Positions 1-10,787 of a DNA stretch of 64,000 bases are shown here, piece by piece; within the stretch, counting starts at the first letter, position 1, and every line of letters begins with the position of its first letter. Source of the stretch: Hippopus hippopus. Taxonomy: Eukaryota; Mollusca; Bivalvia; Cardiida; Cardiidae. The notes beneath the pieces were generated by a model. That model worked only from the letters and a program-made list of their open reading frames with translations. It was not told the origin of the DNA and searched no databases. The position numbers were made by a program, and so were the translations under genes. Location: the NCBI GenBank assembly GCA_946811185.2, contig OX328109.1:32844129-32908128 (forward strand), read 5' to 3'.

Positions 1-49
1 CCTTTTAGCTCGGCTATTTTCATAGAAAACGTCGAGATATACATGAAAG

Positions 50-252
50 TTTGCTACAAATGCATAGCTGAAATACAAACCGCACCTAGCGGGAGTCGAA
101 CCCGTGCGAAAAAGATCCTCGTTTTTTGAGGTTTAAAAGATCAACTCCTTACCAACTAAGCTAAAAAGAATTCTCCCCAACGGGGTTGTAACATATTTTT
201 GATTTCATACGGGAAGAAGCTATGCAGTAGGAAAGGAGTGGTCTCCCGTAAA
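50..252 (-). repeat. tRNA-derived SINE (family S2), copy 1
   Basis: Read on the minus strand this has an A-box-like stretch (TAGCTTAGTTGG) and a B-box-like stretch (GGTTCGACTCC) about 60 bases apart, so the head resembles a tRNA. The bases before the A box do not pair with those after the B box, so no acceptor stem forms and a working tRNA is unlikely. The stretch recurs about 330 bp downstream with small differences, including the flanking AAATGCATAGCTGAAAT. I infer a polymerase III-derived SINE; its full ends were not resolved. Confidence 0.6.
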
Positions 253-379
253 ACACCCCCTCTTATATGTCATCATTTTGATGACAGAAAGCCATACTAG
301 GCAATACATGTAGTTTTTTTTTTCAAACAACAAATGGCTCAATGACCGATCCCGGACGAGCCCCTATCTTACGAACATA

Positions 380-582
380 AAAGTTCACAACAAATGCATA
401 GCTGAAATAAAAACCGCACCTGAAGGGATTCGAGCCCGTGCGGAAGTAGATCCTCGTTTATTGAGGTTTTAAGACCGACGCCATAACAACTGAGCTAAAC
501 AGAATTCTCCCTAACGCAGTTGTTAAGTTGTTTTATACGAGAAGAAGCTATGCGGTAATGGAAGGAGTGATCGCCAGTAACA
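380..582 (-). repeat. tRNA-derived SINE (family S2), copy 2
   Basis: Direct repeat of the copy at 50-252, covering the same tRNA-like head and the downstream stretch around GAAGAAGCTATGC. A short ORF begins inside it (528-785), but it reads through repeat DNA and looks like no protein I know. Confidence 0.6.
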
Positions 583-778
583 ATATCTTCATGCTGCCCT
601 CTTGTCGTCTGAGTCTGTTGGTATTATCTTCTTCATTTAACCTGACACCAGGTCAACATTATTTACATAAATTAATATTCTATTTTTACCTTCGCCATCG
701 CTCGGCATATGTCCCAAATGGTCACGGAAATATTTCGTATGGTATGCCCGAATTAAGCCTTAGCCTGCTAGATAAGTT

Positions 779-943
779 AATTTAAACTTTCCAGTCAATA
801 GTAAAAAAACCAAATATTGCAGTTTCAAAGTTATGTTTGTGCACAATGTAGATCCAAGATAAGACTGCACGTTCTGTGCAGTCTGATCTTGATCTACATT
901 GACCGCAAAAGCGCCTTGAGTCGCGCTTTGTAGGCTAAGGGTG
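779..943. mobile_element. Family A hairpin MITE, reverse orientation, partial
   Basis: Contains the family A core: two arms around CAGACTGCAC and GTGCAGTCTG that fold into a hairpin, followed by the usual GTCGCGCTT...GGCTAAGGG terminus. The opposite terminus is eroded. Compare the intact copies at 24884-25090 and 11172-11378. Confidence 0.75.
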
Positions 944-1170
944 AAGTTGCGAATAATAGTCGGAGTTCTATAAATATGCCTACTTATATATTCAGCATAA
1001 AGGTCAGGATCAGGTCAAATGAAGTAGGCAATACGTCTACGACTGCAGTTGCTTAGTACGAAAAGTTTAATATTTTCTTATAACTTTGTCATTACTGATA
1101 ATATTTACTTCAAAATGTTGTGCTGCCGCTGCGTTAGTACTAAAATATTATTTATCATTAAATGGCGTAA

Positions 1171-1210
1171 TACACCACCACCACCACCACCACCACAACA
1201 ACAACAACAA
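1171..1210. repeat. ACC/ACA trinucleotide microsatellite
   Basis: About eight ACC triplets followed by ACA triplets. The His/Asn- and Pro/Gln-rich ORFs at 1049-1252 and 1086-1469 come from this tract and are not supported as genes. Confidence 0.9.
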
Positions 1211-1574
1211 AATAAACAAGCAAAAACAAGCTGTTTGTGTTTTATTCGGTAGCCAGAGGTTTCTTCCAACTGGCGTCTCTAGTCAAATGCTCATCTGCAC
1301 GAGTGCCCTTGGACAAGGTCTTTCATGGTACAATACACTACTGGTAAGACACACGGAGACACATGAAATACATACAGAAATGCTGAAATATTGTGGAAAA
1401 GGGCGTCAAAGCATTGATCAAATTATTGGAACAGTAACTCGAAATTCCGTGTCATCGGGTAAATCTTAGTAGTTATGATAAAAACCTGCTATTTCTCTCT
1501 GGTTTTACCCTTGTTAGTGTCAAGAAATACAGATTCGACCCTTTCCGTATCATTGCAACGAAAGAGGCTGTTTT

Positions 1575-1632
1575 TTGTTGACAGACTAGATCAAGATCAG
1601 ACTTCATGAAATGTGCAGTTTGATCTTGGATC
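1575..1632. mobile_element. Family A hairpin core, degenerate fragment
   Basis: A diverged hairpin with arms of the type TAGATCAAGATCAGACT and its complement. No family A termini remain. Confidence 0.5.
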
Positions 1633-1810
1633 TACACTATCCCCACTTTTATTTCGGTCTATGACCTTTGCTAATTTGAAATGACAGAGGAACAGTATTT
1701 TTGATAGCAATTCTTTTCGTCTCAAAATAAGTGAATTTGTTAATTTTGCGGCGAAGGGTTAATTAACGTTTGTTTCAACGTGTCATTATTCATAATTATT
1801 TCTAGATATA

Positions 1811-2055
1811 AGCCATGCTCTGGCAAAAAGGGGCTTAATGCTTTTCCGTGTCCGTGATGCACGATACCATTCAAGTCGTCATGTCATTATGGATTGTTTA
1901 ACGACCAACTGAATCATGAGGTACAATGGTCCTTTGACATGCAGAAAATTTACCAAAAGCTAAATGTATAGATCCAGGTCAGCCTGCGTAGACTTCGCAC
2001 ACTGACCTGGGTCGATACTTTTAGCAGATGCATTAAGCCCCCTTTTCACAGAAAA
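1811..2055. mobile_element. Family B hairpin MITE, reverse orientation
   Basis: Begins AGCCATGCTCTGGCAAAA and ends CCTTTTCACAG, the two inner sides of the family's GAGCCATGCTCTG inverted termini. The off-centre hairpin GGTCAGCCTGCG...CACTGACC is present but carries mismatches. Confidence 0.75.
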
Positions 2056-2154
2056 GCATATTTTCCTAGTAACTTTACCTTTGACGTACAAGCACTTGTA
2101 TCTTGACTAACTTCGTTCTCAATAACCTAATATGCATGTATTGGATAGGTGAAA

Positions 2155-2465
2155 GATCAATTGTATAGTGTTTAGCGCCGTTTTCAACATTATCTGAGTT
2201 ATATCGCAGCTGCAAGTGCACCTATCCATACTTTCCTGGTGTTTTTTACCAGTAGTCTACTTCACAGAATATTCTGCCCAAGCCACTGGTTGCTTTACCA
2301 CATAACCATCGTCAAAACAATTATCAGGGGTGAGAGAGGAATGAATCCTATCGCAATGACTATTATCAATCCTCGGAAAGAAATGTACCGAGTTAGGAAT
2401 GCGAACCAGCGACCCCCCTGTTCTCAAGTCTTGTACGCTACCAACTGCGCTACAGGGGCTTGGCG
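2155..2465 (-). repeat. tRNA-derived SINE (family S1)
   Basis: Same layout as the full S1 copy at 5089-5419. Read on the minus strand, the head holds an A-box-like TAGCGCAGTTGG and a B-box-like GGTTCGCATTCC, and the body ends at the TATAGTGTTTAGCGCCG motif. The ATTG tail is nearly lost, so this copy is older. The ORF at 2239-2475 lies wholly inside it and is not a gene. Confidence 0.75.
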
Positions 2466-2563
2466 TATTGGGTGATATAAAGGACGAAGTTTGTCGAGAA
2501 AAAACAGCCTGTGCTTTGACTAAACGTGTTCCATGTCTGTTTTAATGAAAAAGAATTGTTTTT

Positions 2564-3297
2564 GTGGCATTTGTCGAAGACAATGCCACTATGAGTTCAA
2601 TATTGAATTTTGAAGACCATGTATCGTATTTTGTGCAAAGCCAAAGGAAATAAACCCAATTAAACTCCATTTTTCTGAGACAAATGAATTTTTCGATAGT
2701 ACTCAGATATGTAATTGGAAATGGCATGTTAAAATGCACTGGTTGAGGTCATTGATCGTGGAAATGCTTCTTTTTGATTGTAAATAGCTTCACCCGCTCA
2801 TAGCCTTCTATTAGCGCAATGATATACACGATATTTGTCTACTGACCGCTTGGTCCTGGGTTTTTTCGTTCCAAAACCAGTTCGTACCTGGACTTGTTCG
2901 TCCCATGATTGCACGCTACTCCATTTGATTGTGCATGAATATTTATAGATCGAAATAATTGATTGTAATGTTGGGAATTAGATCTTTACGGCCAAAGATA
3001 TCTCAAAATCATAGTTTTCAGGTACAAACTTAATTTTATTCGATATATTTACACGATTTCTCTCTCTGCCCATCATGTATCCTACTGTCAAGGGACGTTA
3101 TTGTTGACTCCTCGTGAATGGTCAAAGGGAGACCAAATATACACAATTAATCCTAACTTTGTCATGAGTACTCTCCCTTCAACCAAAAAGGTATTATTTT
3201 GCTTAGTAGGCTGACTTTCAAGTCAATACTTGAATAATATTTCTCTTTTTCTTTCAAATTATTAATTCCACACAATGGCTTCCTTGACAAATGCCAC
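2564..3297. mobile_element. Family D element, copy 1 (734 bp)
   Basis: Bounded by the inverted ends GTGGCATTTGTC and GACAAATGCCAC. Closely similar copies lie at 23735-24456 (same orientation) and 28874-29607 (opposite). There is no conserved long ORF. A short frame recurring in the other copies is explained by their shared non-coding sequence. It is probably a non-autonomous DNA transposon; the superfamily is not identified. Confidence 0.75.
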
Positions 3298-3348
3298 TCC
3301 AGCGTTTTCAACGCTTTTATTTATTGAAGAAATGATGACATTTTAAAT

Positions 3349-3608
3349 GAGCCATGCTCTGTGAAAAGGGGTTTGATACATATACAAAAACTATTGACCC
3401 ATGTCAGCCTGCGCAGTCCGCGCTGGCTGACAGGGATCGAAACTTTTTGCAATTTTCTACATGTCCAAGAACCATTTTACTTCATGATGTTGTGGGTTGT
3501 TAGACAAAAAGGATTTTATGGATCAATAACTTTAAAATTATGATGACTTGCTTGGTATAATGCATCTCTGCGATGCATTATACTCCCTTTTGTCAGAGTG
3601 TAACTCAT
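3349..3608. mobile_element. Family B hairpin MITE
   Basis: Starts GAGCCATGCTCTGTGAAAAG and carries the hairpin GTCAGCCTGCGC...GCGCTGGCTGAC, then the conserved GGATTTTATGGATC and TTGCTTGGTATAATGCATC stretches. The right terminus is eroded (CAGAGTGTAACTC). Confidence 0.75.
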
Positions 3609-3639
3609 TAAGGAACTGCTGCGTTTAATGACGTTTTCA

Positions 3640-3880
3640 GCATTATTGTAGATATTTAGCGGAGGTCAATACGCCTATCGGTATTCATGTTTCCCTGGAA
3701 TTCTTCTCACCAAAAATTTGAACTACATTCTTACCAAACCACTGGCTGCTCTTCTATATAATTGTTGTCCAAACAATGTTCAGGGAGGGGGAAGGGGCAG
3801 AGGAATGAATCCTTTGGCAATGAAAATCATCACAAGTGTTAAAAAGTCTTTGCAGGGCTGAAGTCGAACTAGGGACTCCA
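3640..3880 (-). repeat. Degenerate S1 SINE
   Basis: The GACGTTTTCAGCATT and CCTATCGGTATTCATG stretches match the S1 body. The tRNA-like head, read on the minus strand, is barely recognisable. An old copy. Confidence 0.5.
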
Positions 3881-3919
3881 TGGTTACATGCCTATCAAAT
3901 GAAAATATTGAAACGTATA

Positions 3920-4171
3920 TGAGCTGCGTTCTGAGAAAAAGGTGTCATGCAACTCCGTTATTCACTATGCCACGCAAACAATCACCTCATTATGGATCCT
4001 TAAAATCCGTTTTGTCTGAAAATCAACTGATTTGTGAAGTAGAATGGTCTTTGGACATACAGAAAATCTACAAAAAGCAAAATGTTTCAACCCATATCAG
4101 GCGGACATGGTTTGAAACTTTTTGCAGATGCACAAAACCCCTTTTTCATATGGCATGGCTCTTAAAGAGAG
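3920..4171. mobile_element. Family B MITE, degenerate, reverse orientation
   Basis: Retains TTATGGATCC, GAAGTAGAATGGTC and the TTTTGCAGATGCA...GCATGGCTC end. The hairpin core is largely lost. The ORF at 3880-4212 lies on it and is not a gene. Confidence 0.6.
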
Positions 4172-4250
4172 ACATCGGCTTGGGTATTTTTTTTTCTTTC
4201 ATAGTGCAGTAAGGTAAGCGTATTAGTTCTAAATGTGTTCTAAATGTGGG

Positions 4251-4462
4251 CTTATCCCTTTGGCTGATAAGCGCAACTTACTGACCTTTTGCGGACAGTG
4301 TAGATCAAGATCAGACTGCACAGAACGTGCAGTCTGATCTTGGATCTACACTGTCCGATAAGGAGATATTTTCCTCCAAAAAATAAGTTTGAAATAGCAT
4401 CACTCGGGTTTTTGCTATCGGCTTGAAAGTTTCATTGAATTCATTTTGCACGATAAGGGTAA
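4251..4462. mobile_element. Family A hairpin MITE
   Basis: Near full length, with a well-preserved hairpin whose right arm has one extra base (GATCTTGGATC against GATCAAGATC on the left). The element then runs through GATAAGGAGATATTTT and CGGCTTGAAAGTTTCATT to a worn terminus CGATAAGGG. Confidence 0.8.
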
Positions 4463-4472
4463 AGGAAATGAA

Positions 4473-4760
4473 CCCTTAGACTGGTAAGCGACTCAGTGCG
4501 CTTTTGCATACAGTGTAGATCAAGGTCAGACTGCACAGTGCGTGCAATCTCCTTTTAAAACTACACCATCCGACACGGTGAGATATTTCGACAAAAAGAG
4601 AAGAAGAAAACTGAACTGGCCGTATTGTGTTTTTTTTATTTTTGTAACTCAGAATGAAAAGTTTACCTTCCACATCTTTCGGGTAAGTTACCTTTGTTGT
4701 TTCTTTAACTCAAGATCAGACCGCTCGAAACGTGACGTCTGATCTTGATCTACACTGTCC
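4473..4760. mobile_element. Two further family A fragments
   Basis: One fragment begins CCCTTAGACTGGTAAGCG (4473-4600) and has a damaged right hairpin arm. A second hairpin core lies at 4707-4760. With the copy at 4251-4462 this makes a cluster of three A units in 510 bp. Confidence 0.6.
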
Positions 4761-5061
4761 ATTTTGATAAGAAATTCCGAACAAGAGCCGCCTTGTTTTT
4801 TTCCCAGAAGACAAAATACAATCATCCATATTGAGATCAAATTAAAACGACAGACAAATGTGGCTACGATAACTGGATTTGTCTTTGAAATGTTGCCAGC
4901 TTTTCCGTTTTTTCTTTCACCACAATGTTTCCTTTGGCGTCATACAAACTTGGAGGTCGTCTTGGCAAAGAGTTGAAAGACCCCCAGCACTTTGTTTTTC
5001 CAAATACGTATCGTAAAAACTCCAAAGGTCGTCTGTATAAAGGGTCATGTACCCTATTTAA

Positions 5062-5629
5062 CCCTTTACCAGACGACAAGATTCTAGATTGATTGATTGA
5101 TTGATTGATTGTATGGTGTTTAACGCCGTTTTCAACATTATTTCAGTTATATCGCGGCGGCCAGTGCACCTATCCATGCGTTCCTGGAGTCTCTTTTACC
5201 AGTACTTCGCACAATTTTCTTTCCAAGCCACTGGCTGCTTTCCCACATAATCATTGTCGAAACAATGGTCAGCGGTGGGAGAGGAATGAATCCTGTCGCA
5301 GTGACTATCATCAATCCTGGGAAAGAAATTGGCCGAGCCAGGGGTCGTAGCCAGGGATCGAACCCTGGACCCTGTGTTCTCAAGTCCTGCTCGCTACCGA
5401 CTGAGCTACCGGGACTCGGCGACAAGATTCTAGACTGGTCCTAATTCAAAGCATTTGCAGACGACAAATAACATGATATTCAAAAAGCGGGATTTGTATC
5501 AGATAGGGTAAAACACTGTGGAAAAAGGAGAAAATGCTGGTTACTAGCATTTTCTCCCTTTTCTACAATGTTTTCAAATGCCTCTTACTTCAGGGCCGTA
5601 AAAAACTTGGAATTGTGTGCTAAAGGTTT
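5062..5629. mobile_element. Family C hairpin MITE split by a SINE
   Basis: Starts just after a TTAA (5058-5061) with CCCTTTACCAGACGAC, is interrupted at 5089-5419, and resumes with GACTGGTCCTAATTC, AAAGCATTTGCAGACGAC and the hairpin GAAAATGCTGGTTAC / CTAGCATTTTCTCC. The end has decayed (GTGCTAAAGG). The insertion postdates the C element. Confidence 0.8.
5089..5419 (-). repeat. Full-length S1 SINE with 15-bp target duplication
   Basis: CGACAAGATTCTAGA stands on both sides (5074-5088 and 5420-5434), which fixes the ends at 331 bp. On the minus strand the head has an A box (TAGCTCAGTCGG) and B box (GGTTCGATCCC), with a CTTGAGA stretch that resembles a tRNA anticodon loop reading TGA. The tail is (ATTG)n on the left. 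This is a polymerase III SINE moved by LINE machinery. It serves as the reference copy for the S1 fragments elsewhere in the window. Confidence 0.9.
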
Positions 5630-6099
5630 GAAAGGTGCCGTATTTTATTTATCACTAACGTTTTTTTTTTTACCTTGTCTCATTAATGACCAATTGAAGA
5701 TGACAAAGGTGGTCGGACTCGTCTTTGAAAAGTCTCCAACAATATTCTTTCCCTTTTGCCACACTAAGTTTACTAATTGGAACTCGTCTGGGTTAAAGGG
5801 TAATGTACCCTGTCCAAGCGGTGTCGTATTTTAATTACAATAACGTATCTTTTACATTGTCTTCATTAATGTCCATTCGTTAGCATCTATTCTTGCATTC
5901 TTTACGTTCAAAATATCCGATGGATCATAAATCTTCCATTAAAAGTAACAGCCATCACATTTTCTATTGACAAGATACATCCGTGAATTGTTGCATAAAT
6001 GAAATAGATATTTTCCTTCTGAAGAAAAAAAAAAAATGCTTCATTTTTCATGCCGCCTCCGACAAAATATCTCATTGAATAAACAATCATCAATATGCA

Positions 6100-6150
6100 T
6101 TCTAAGATCAGTCTCCAAATTAAGTGCAGCCTGATCTTTATCTACCTTCG
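6100..6150. mobile_element. Family A hairpin core, degenerate
   Basis: Imperfect hairpin CTAAGATCAG...CTGATCTTTATCTAC; no termini are visible. Confidence 0.4.
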
Positions 6151-6289
6151 GAGTCAAACAATAAAGCCAGAAACTCGAATTATTGCAATTTTCCATTTAC
6201 CGAGATATCGAGATACCTGCTAGACCTGAAAGCGCTGATTAACGCAACATAAGCCTACAGCTTTAGTCTGATATAGGATCCAAATGATT

Positions 6290-6532
6290 GAGCCATGTTC
6301 TATGGAAAGGGGGATCCCCAAAAGCATCGACCTTTGTCAGCCTACGCAGTTCGCGCAGGCTGACATGTGTCGAAACTTTTATCTATTGGTCAATTTTAAA
6401 GGACCATTCTAATCCGGGATCCAGCCTGTCTTTAGACAAACTGGATATTATAGATCCATAATTATATGATGAATTGCTTGGTATAATGCATCATGGGGAT
6501 GCATTTAGCCCCTTTTTGCCAGAGCATGGCTC
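6290..6532. mobile_element. Family B hairpin MITE
   Basis: Runs from GAGCCATGTTCTATGGAAAG to TTTTTGCCAGAGCATGGCTC. The hairpin arms GTCAGCCTACGCAG / CGCGCAGGCTGAC are nearly perfect. A degenerate A core follows at about 6550-6650. Confidence 0.8.
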
Positions 6533-7012
6533 AATTGTAATAATTTCAAGATTGATCTTGTTCTACAATGTCTCAAAGGTAAGTGAAGATCATAGATCAG
6601 ACTACACCTTTTGTGCAATCTTATCGTCTTGATCTACACTGGCCGCAAAGGTAACAACAGTTGTGAAAGACGCTTTAAGAGTTAAGAATTGACCTATTTA
6701 TACCTTTCATAATTTCAAACTCTTTAATAAACAAACCTTTTTTATCTAATCTCTATGTAAAAACATCGATGACAAAATCGATTTTTGTACTCTTCCAGTT
6801 CCGTAGGTGTAGAACAGGGACTTTTGCGGACATTTTAGCTTGTACACTTGTTTAGTCAAGCCTTTAAGACGAAACTCTATTTGAATGTCAGTAGATTGTA
6901 CTGTTATTTCAGCCGTAGTGAGAGGTAGAGTTTATAAAATTGACACTGGAAGAGTAAATCGCATCTGTTGAGTAGAAGTTTGGATACTCCAGTTTTGCCT
7001 GCTTTGTTAGTA

Positions 7013-7222
7013 AGAATCAGGTTCCGTTTTCACCAACCATTCCTTACAAACGTTCTCAGTCTTATTCTTCAGAATTTTCTAATTCGAAAGTAACACATCT
7101 TTTGATTGGCTGAACCATTCGGTTTAGCCAATCAGAAGTTGTGTTGCTTTCAAATTTTGAAACTCTTGAAGTATAAGACAAAGAATGTTCTTAAGAATGT
7201 TTGGTGAAAACAGATCCTGGTA
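7013..7222. mobile_element. Family J palindromic MITE, copy 1
   Basis: An inverted repeat around TCTGATTGGCTGAACC-type sequence: GATTGGCTGAACC...GGTTTAGCCAATC in the centre. The arms extend outward through the GAAAG/CTTTC stretches to GGTTCCGTTTTCACCAACC and TTTGGTGAAAACAGATCC. A second copy is at 37915-38097. Confidence 0.65.
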
Positions 7223-7976
7223 GGCTATAGATAAAACATTGCGCAATCTCGTTATCAAAATCTTGTTACAGAAATTCTGACGTCTTTTGCTTAATCACTC
7301 TAACGCTTATTTTGATGTTTTCATCTTCTTGAAGCATTAATCAATTCTTTACCAGACGATAAACCTGTAAGACTGGTCCAAATAGAAAGTATTTGCAGAC
7401 GACATATCAAATATGTCTCAATTGATACGTTTTCCTTCGGAAGGAAGTAAACGTTATGGGGAAAAGGAAGAAACATGATTTCATCCATATTATTATTTCA
7501 GTAACCTCTCAGTGACAGCTCACTTATTCACGCGTGTTCAAAGGTATCATCGGTAATAGGCTAGGGTTCTAATGCAATTTGCTGAAGGACACCAGTAAAA
7601 GGTTCCAGCGTTTCAAATGAAGATTAAAAGTCTGGACCCCCCTGGCTTCATACTCAAGACCTTTATAACTGAGCAATGCAAGACCCCTCTTTTTCTCTCT
7701 TGTTGACGAACGGAGGTCGAGGTCGATTTTATTTTATCCTATATAAGAATTCCTTCTTTGTCGGAAAACAAAATACTGATGAACGCTTTTATTATATTTT
7801 CATGTGTTTCGAACGTATTTCTACATGCATATGAAATCAAGTTTTACGTTTTCCCCAAAGCAAGGCATTGTTCCTGCGGGATTTTCTTTGGCCAAGGCAC
7901 AGGAGAGCCCAAGGCTGGTATATTGCTGGATAATGGTAAAGACACGATAAATTGTTGCCGTGGAATGACTCTTACC

Positions 7977-8745
7977 TCACCTTACCGATAACTATACCAA
8001 TACTACACCTATACGATAAATATAAAAAGTTGTACCACACCCATACCAAACCGATATCTACACCATACCATACCGATACAGCACCATATCCATACCCATA
8101 CCATTCCATATCTGAATTATACCCATACTCTTACTATACCAATGTCACACCAAAGCATATCCATAGCATATCTATTTCTAAAACATATCATAACCATACC
8201 ACACCTTACTCATATCAACAACATACTAATACCCAAACCATACTATGTCCATATCATACCCTTACCATACCCATAAAACATTCATACAATACCATAACCA
8301 TACCACGCCTTACTCATATCAACAACATACTAATACCCAAACCATACCATTTCCATATCATACCCTTACCATACCCATAAAACATTCATACAATACCATA
8401 ACCGTATCATACAATACAATTCCATACAATACCGTTACCATACCAAAAGGTACTAAAACCATATCATACTATACCCGTACAATACTCATACCTGAACATA
8501 CCATACCATACTACACCATTCCACAACATGTTATATCATTACATATCATCAGGGCGGAATGTTATGGGATTCACATTACATACCACGCCTCGCCATATCA
8601 CACCATACCATATCATTATATACCGTATCATACCGCTGAATACCCTACACTACCCTACCCTTTGTTTCCCCTTTCTGTTCCTATCAAACTATACCGTAAC
8701 GCACCGTACCATATAGCATACCACATTCACAATACCACACACACA
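7977..8745. repeat. Degenerate CCATA pentanucleotide satellite
   Basis: Roughly 770 bp of variants of (ATACC)n. The + strand is A/C/T with very few G. A 104-bp unit is tandemly duplicated inside it (about 8189-8292 and 8293-8400). Because three pentamers make 15 bases, every forward frame cycles through Pro-Tyr-His-Thr-Ile, which explains the open frames at 7952-8380 and 8245-8760. From 8750 the bias flips to G/T-rich GTGATG-like sequence. Confidence 0.9.
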
Positions 8746-9054
8746 GTAAATGTAATGTGATGGTAATATCATGTAATGTGAGGTGTTGTGATGTGGTGTG
8801 ATGCAACGTAACATAATTTAATAAAGGCTACCGTAGAATATCGTACATCACAACAAGATTCCCTTAATATATACATACATGTATAACACAACATAATATA
8901 ACACGACGACATGACACGACATAAGGATAGGAGTCATCAAATTATTTCAAAAGCAGAAATCGCTCGCAAGGAATAATTACTCCATCGTGTTTTCACATAT
9001 TCATTCATTAAAGCTTGACAATGAAGGCGCCTTGCAGAGTTACTTTCTGGCCAG

Positions 9055-9420
9055 TGTAACTCAAGATCAGAATGCACAAAACATGCAGTATGATCTATCT
9101 TCTACATTGTCCGCGTGTGCTTATGTATTCTGAGTCTTAAAATTGCAATAAATCTGGTTCCTAAGGCCTAGACCGGACATGGCAGCCGGGTTTATTCAAC
9201 GCTGCAGCAGTTAATCTCTAAACTGCTGCATAGACAAAATGAAAATTTCGAGCTAATCAGAAAAAAAACATACTAAGATTTCAATGGTCTTCCTGCCGTA
9301 AAAAAATTAGAGAGTCGGACAGAATAGTACCAAGATCAGGCTGCACGTTTCAGGCAATCTGATCTCAATCTTCACTGTCTTCAAATGTGCTCTGATTCGC
9401 CCTAGGTAGCCTACGGGTTA
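9055..9420. mobile_element. Two family A partial copies
   Basis: Hairpin cores at 9058-9115 and 9325-9385. The second is followed by a family A style end, CCTAGGTAGCCTACGGGTT. Confidence 0.55.
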
Positions 9421-9456
9421 ATTCAAGTGGATTGTTTTTGTTTTACATGAATATTG

Positions 9457-9718
9457 GAGCCATGGCTTGTAAATAAGGGGTTTTAATGTATCTTTAAAGA
9501 GTATCGACTCGTCTCAGCCTACGCGGAATGCGCAGGCTGACCAAGGTCGAAACTGTTTGCGATTGGTTAATTTTTTGCATGTCAAAGGACAAGTCTACTT
9601 CAGGATACAGTATTTTGTGAAACAAAGAGGATTTTATGTATCCTTAATTATGTGATGTCTTGCTTGGTACCATGCATTACGGGGGTGCATTAACCCGCCT
9701 TCTCCCAGAGCATGACTC
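9457..9718. mobile_element. Family B hairpin MITE
   Basis: GAGCCATGGCTTGTAAATAAG to CAGAGCATGACTC, with the hairpin CAGCCTACGCGG / GCGCAGGCTGACC. The ORF at 9660-9887 starts inside it and is not a gene. Confidence 0.75.
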
Positions 9719-10229
9719 ATTTACAAGTCACATGATACAATTTGTCTCAGGGATTAATGAGCTAAAGAAATTGGTCAACAAAAGGTCAAGGTCAATTTCT
9801 AATGATGTCTTAATGACTTCTTTATATTATCAGAGAAAAACGCAAAATATCGACACAAAAGAAAATTCTCTTCCCGAGCGACATTAACCGTTTATTCCGC
9901 GGGATCAACGGCGGATTAATCTTCTGCGAAATAAGGTTACCACATAACGCTTCTGCAGACAATGTAGCTATAAGATCAAATTGCACAGATTGTGAACTCT
10001 TATTTTTTATTCAAACTCTTTGTTATGTTAGGTAAATCCTTCAGGTCAAAAGAGCTATTTCAATTGCAAAATAATGGCCTTATCTTCAAATTAAAAGACA
10101 TTTTTCGTTCGATCTGAAGGTTGAAGGGTGAATCTACTAGGTCCTATTTACCGTAAGCGCCTCGCAGAATCATTTCCAGTCGATAAACCGGAGTAAGAAA
10201 ATCGCGTAACCCTTTCCATACAACACCAG

Positions 10230-10510
10230 AAGCTTTTATGGACAGTGAACATCAAGATCAGACTACACAGAACGTGTAGTCTGTTCTCTGATCTACATTG
10301 TCCACTGCTATATTATAGATTATGATCGAACTGTCTCTTGATCTTGCAGAGGAAATGTATTTTTAGCCTTTGAGAAAATACAATTTATTTTTCAGTAGTG
10401 AAAGTGTTAACGCTTTCAGCCCCATGGGAAAAAAGCTTCCGCGGATGGTTAAGGTCGAGATCAGACTGCACAGAATCAGCTGTCTGATCTTTGATCTATA
10501 CCATCGCTTG
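10230..10510. mobile_element. Two family A hairpin cores
   Basis: Cores at 10238-10312 and 10445-10508. The second has the CTTCCGCGGATGG start of a sub-type also seen near 34570, 44320, 48535 and 53815. Confidence 0.55.
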
Positions 10511-10530
10511 TTCTAATAAGCTTATAAGAT

Positions 10531-10725
10531 CATCCCTTAGGCTGCTAAGCGAGACTCAAGGACCTTACGGCCAGTGTAGATCACGATCAGACTGCACAGA
10601 ACGTGCAGTCTGATCTTGGTTCTACACTGTCCGATAAGGAGAAATTTTTTTTATCAAAAATACCTCTGAAATAACAAAATCTTGGTTTACAAGAGTACTA
10701 TCGGCTAGAAAGTTCTTATTTTCGG
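10531..10725. mobile_element. Family A hairpin MITE
   Basis: CCCTTAGGCTGCTAAGCG start and a near-perfect hairpin with the extra base in the right arm, ending in CTATCGGCTAGAAAGTTC. The terminal TTAGCAGG is lost. Confidence 0.8.
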
Positions 10726-10787
10726 TAGATTGTATCTCGAGCCATCGAATAATTGTGTAGTTTATATGTTCAGCACTGAAAGACTAA

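Noticed and set aside
5305..5419. A functional tRNA gene on the minus strand (and similar heads at 85-175 and 2390-2460)
   Set aside because: A and B boxes are present but acceptor stems do not pair and the sequences are heads of repeated SINEs with target duplications.
7952..8760. Two overlapping ORFs of 142 and 171 codons rich in Tyr-His-Thr-Ile-Pro
   Set aside because: They are translations of the CCATA pentamer satellite, which is open in every forward frame because 15 bases encode the same five residues cyclically.
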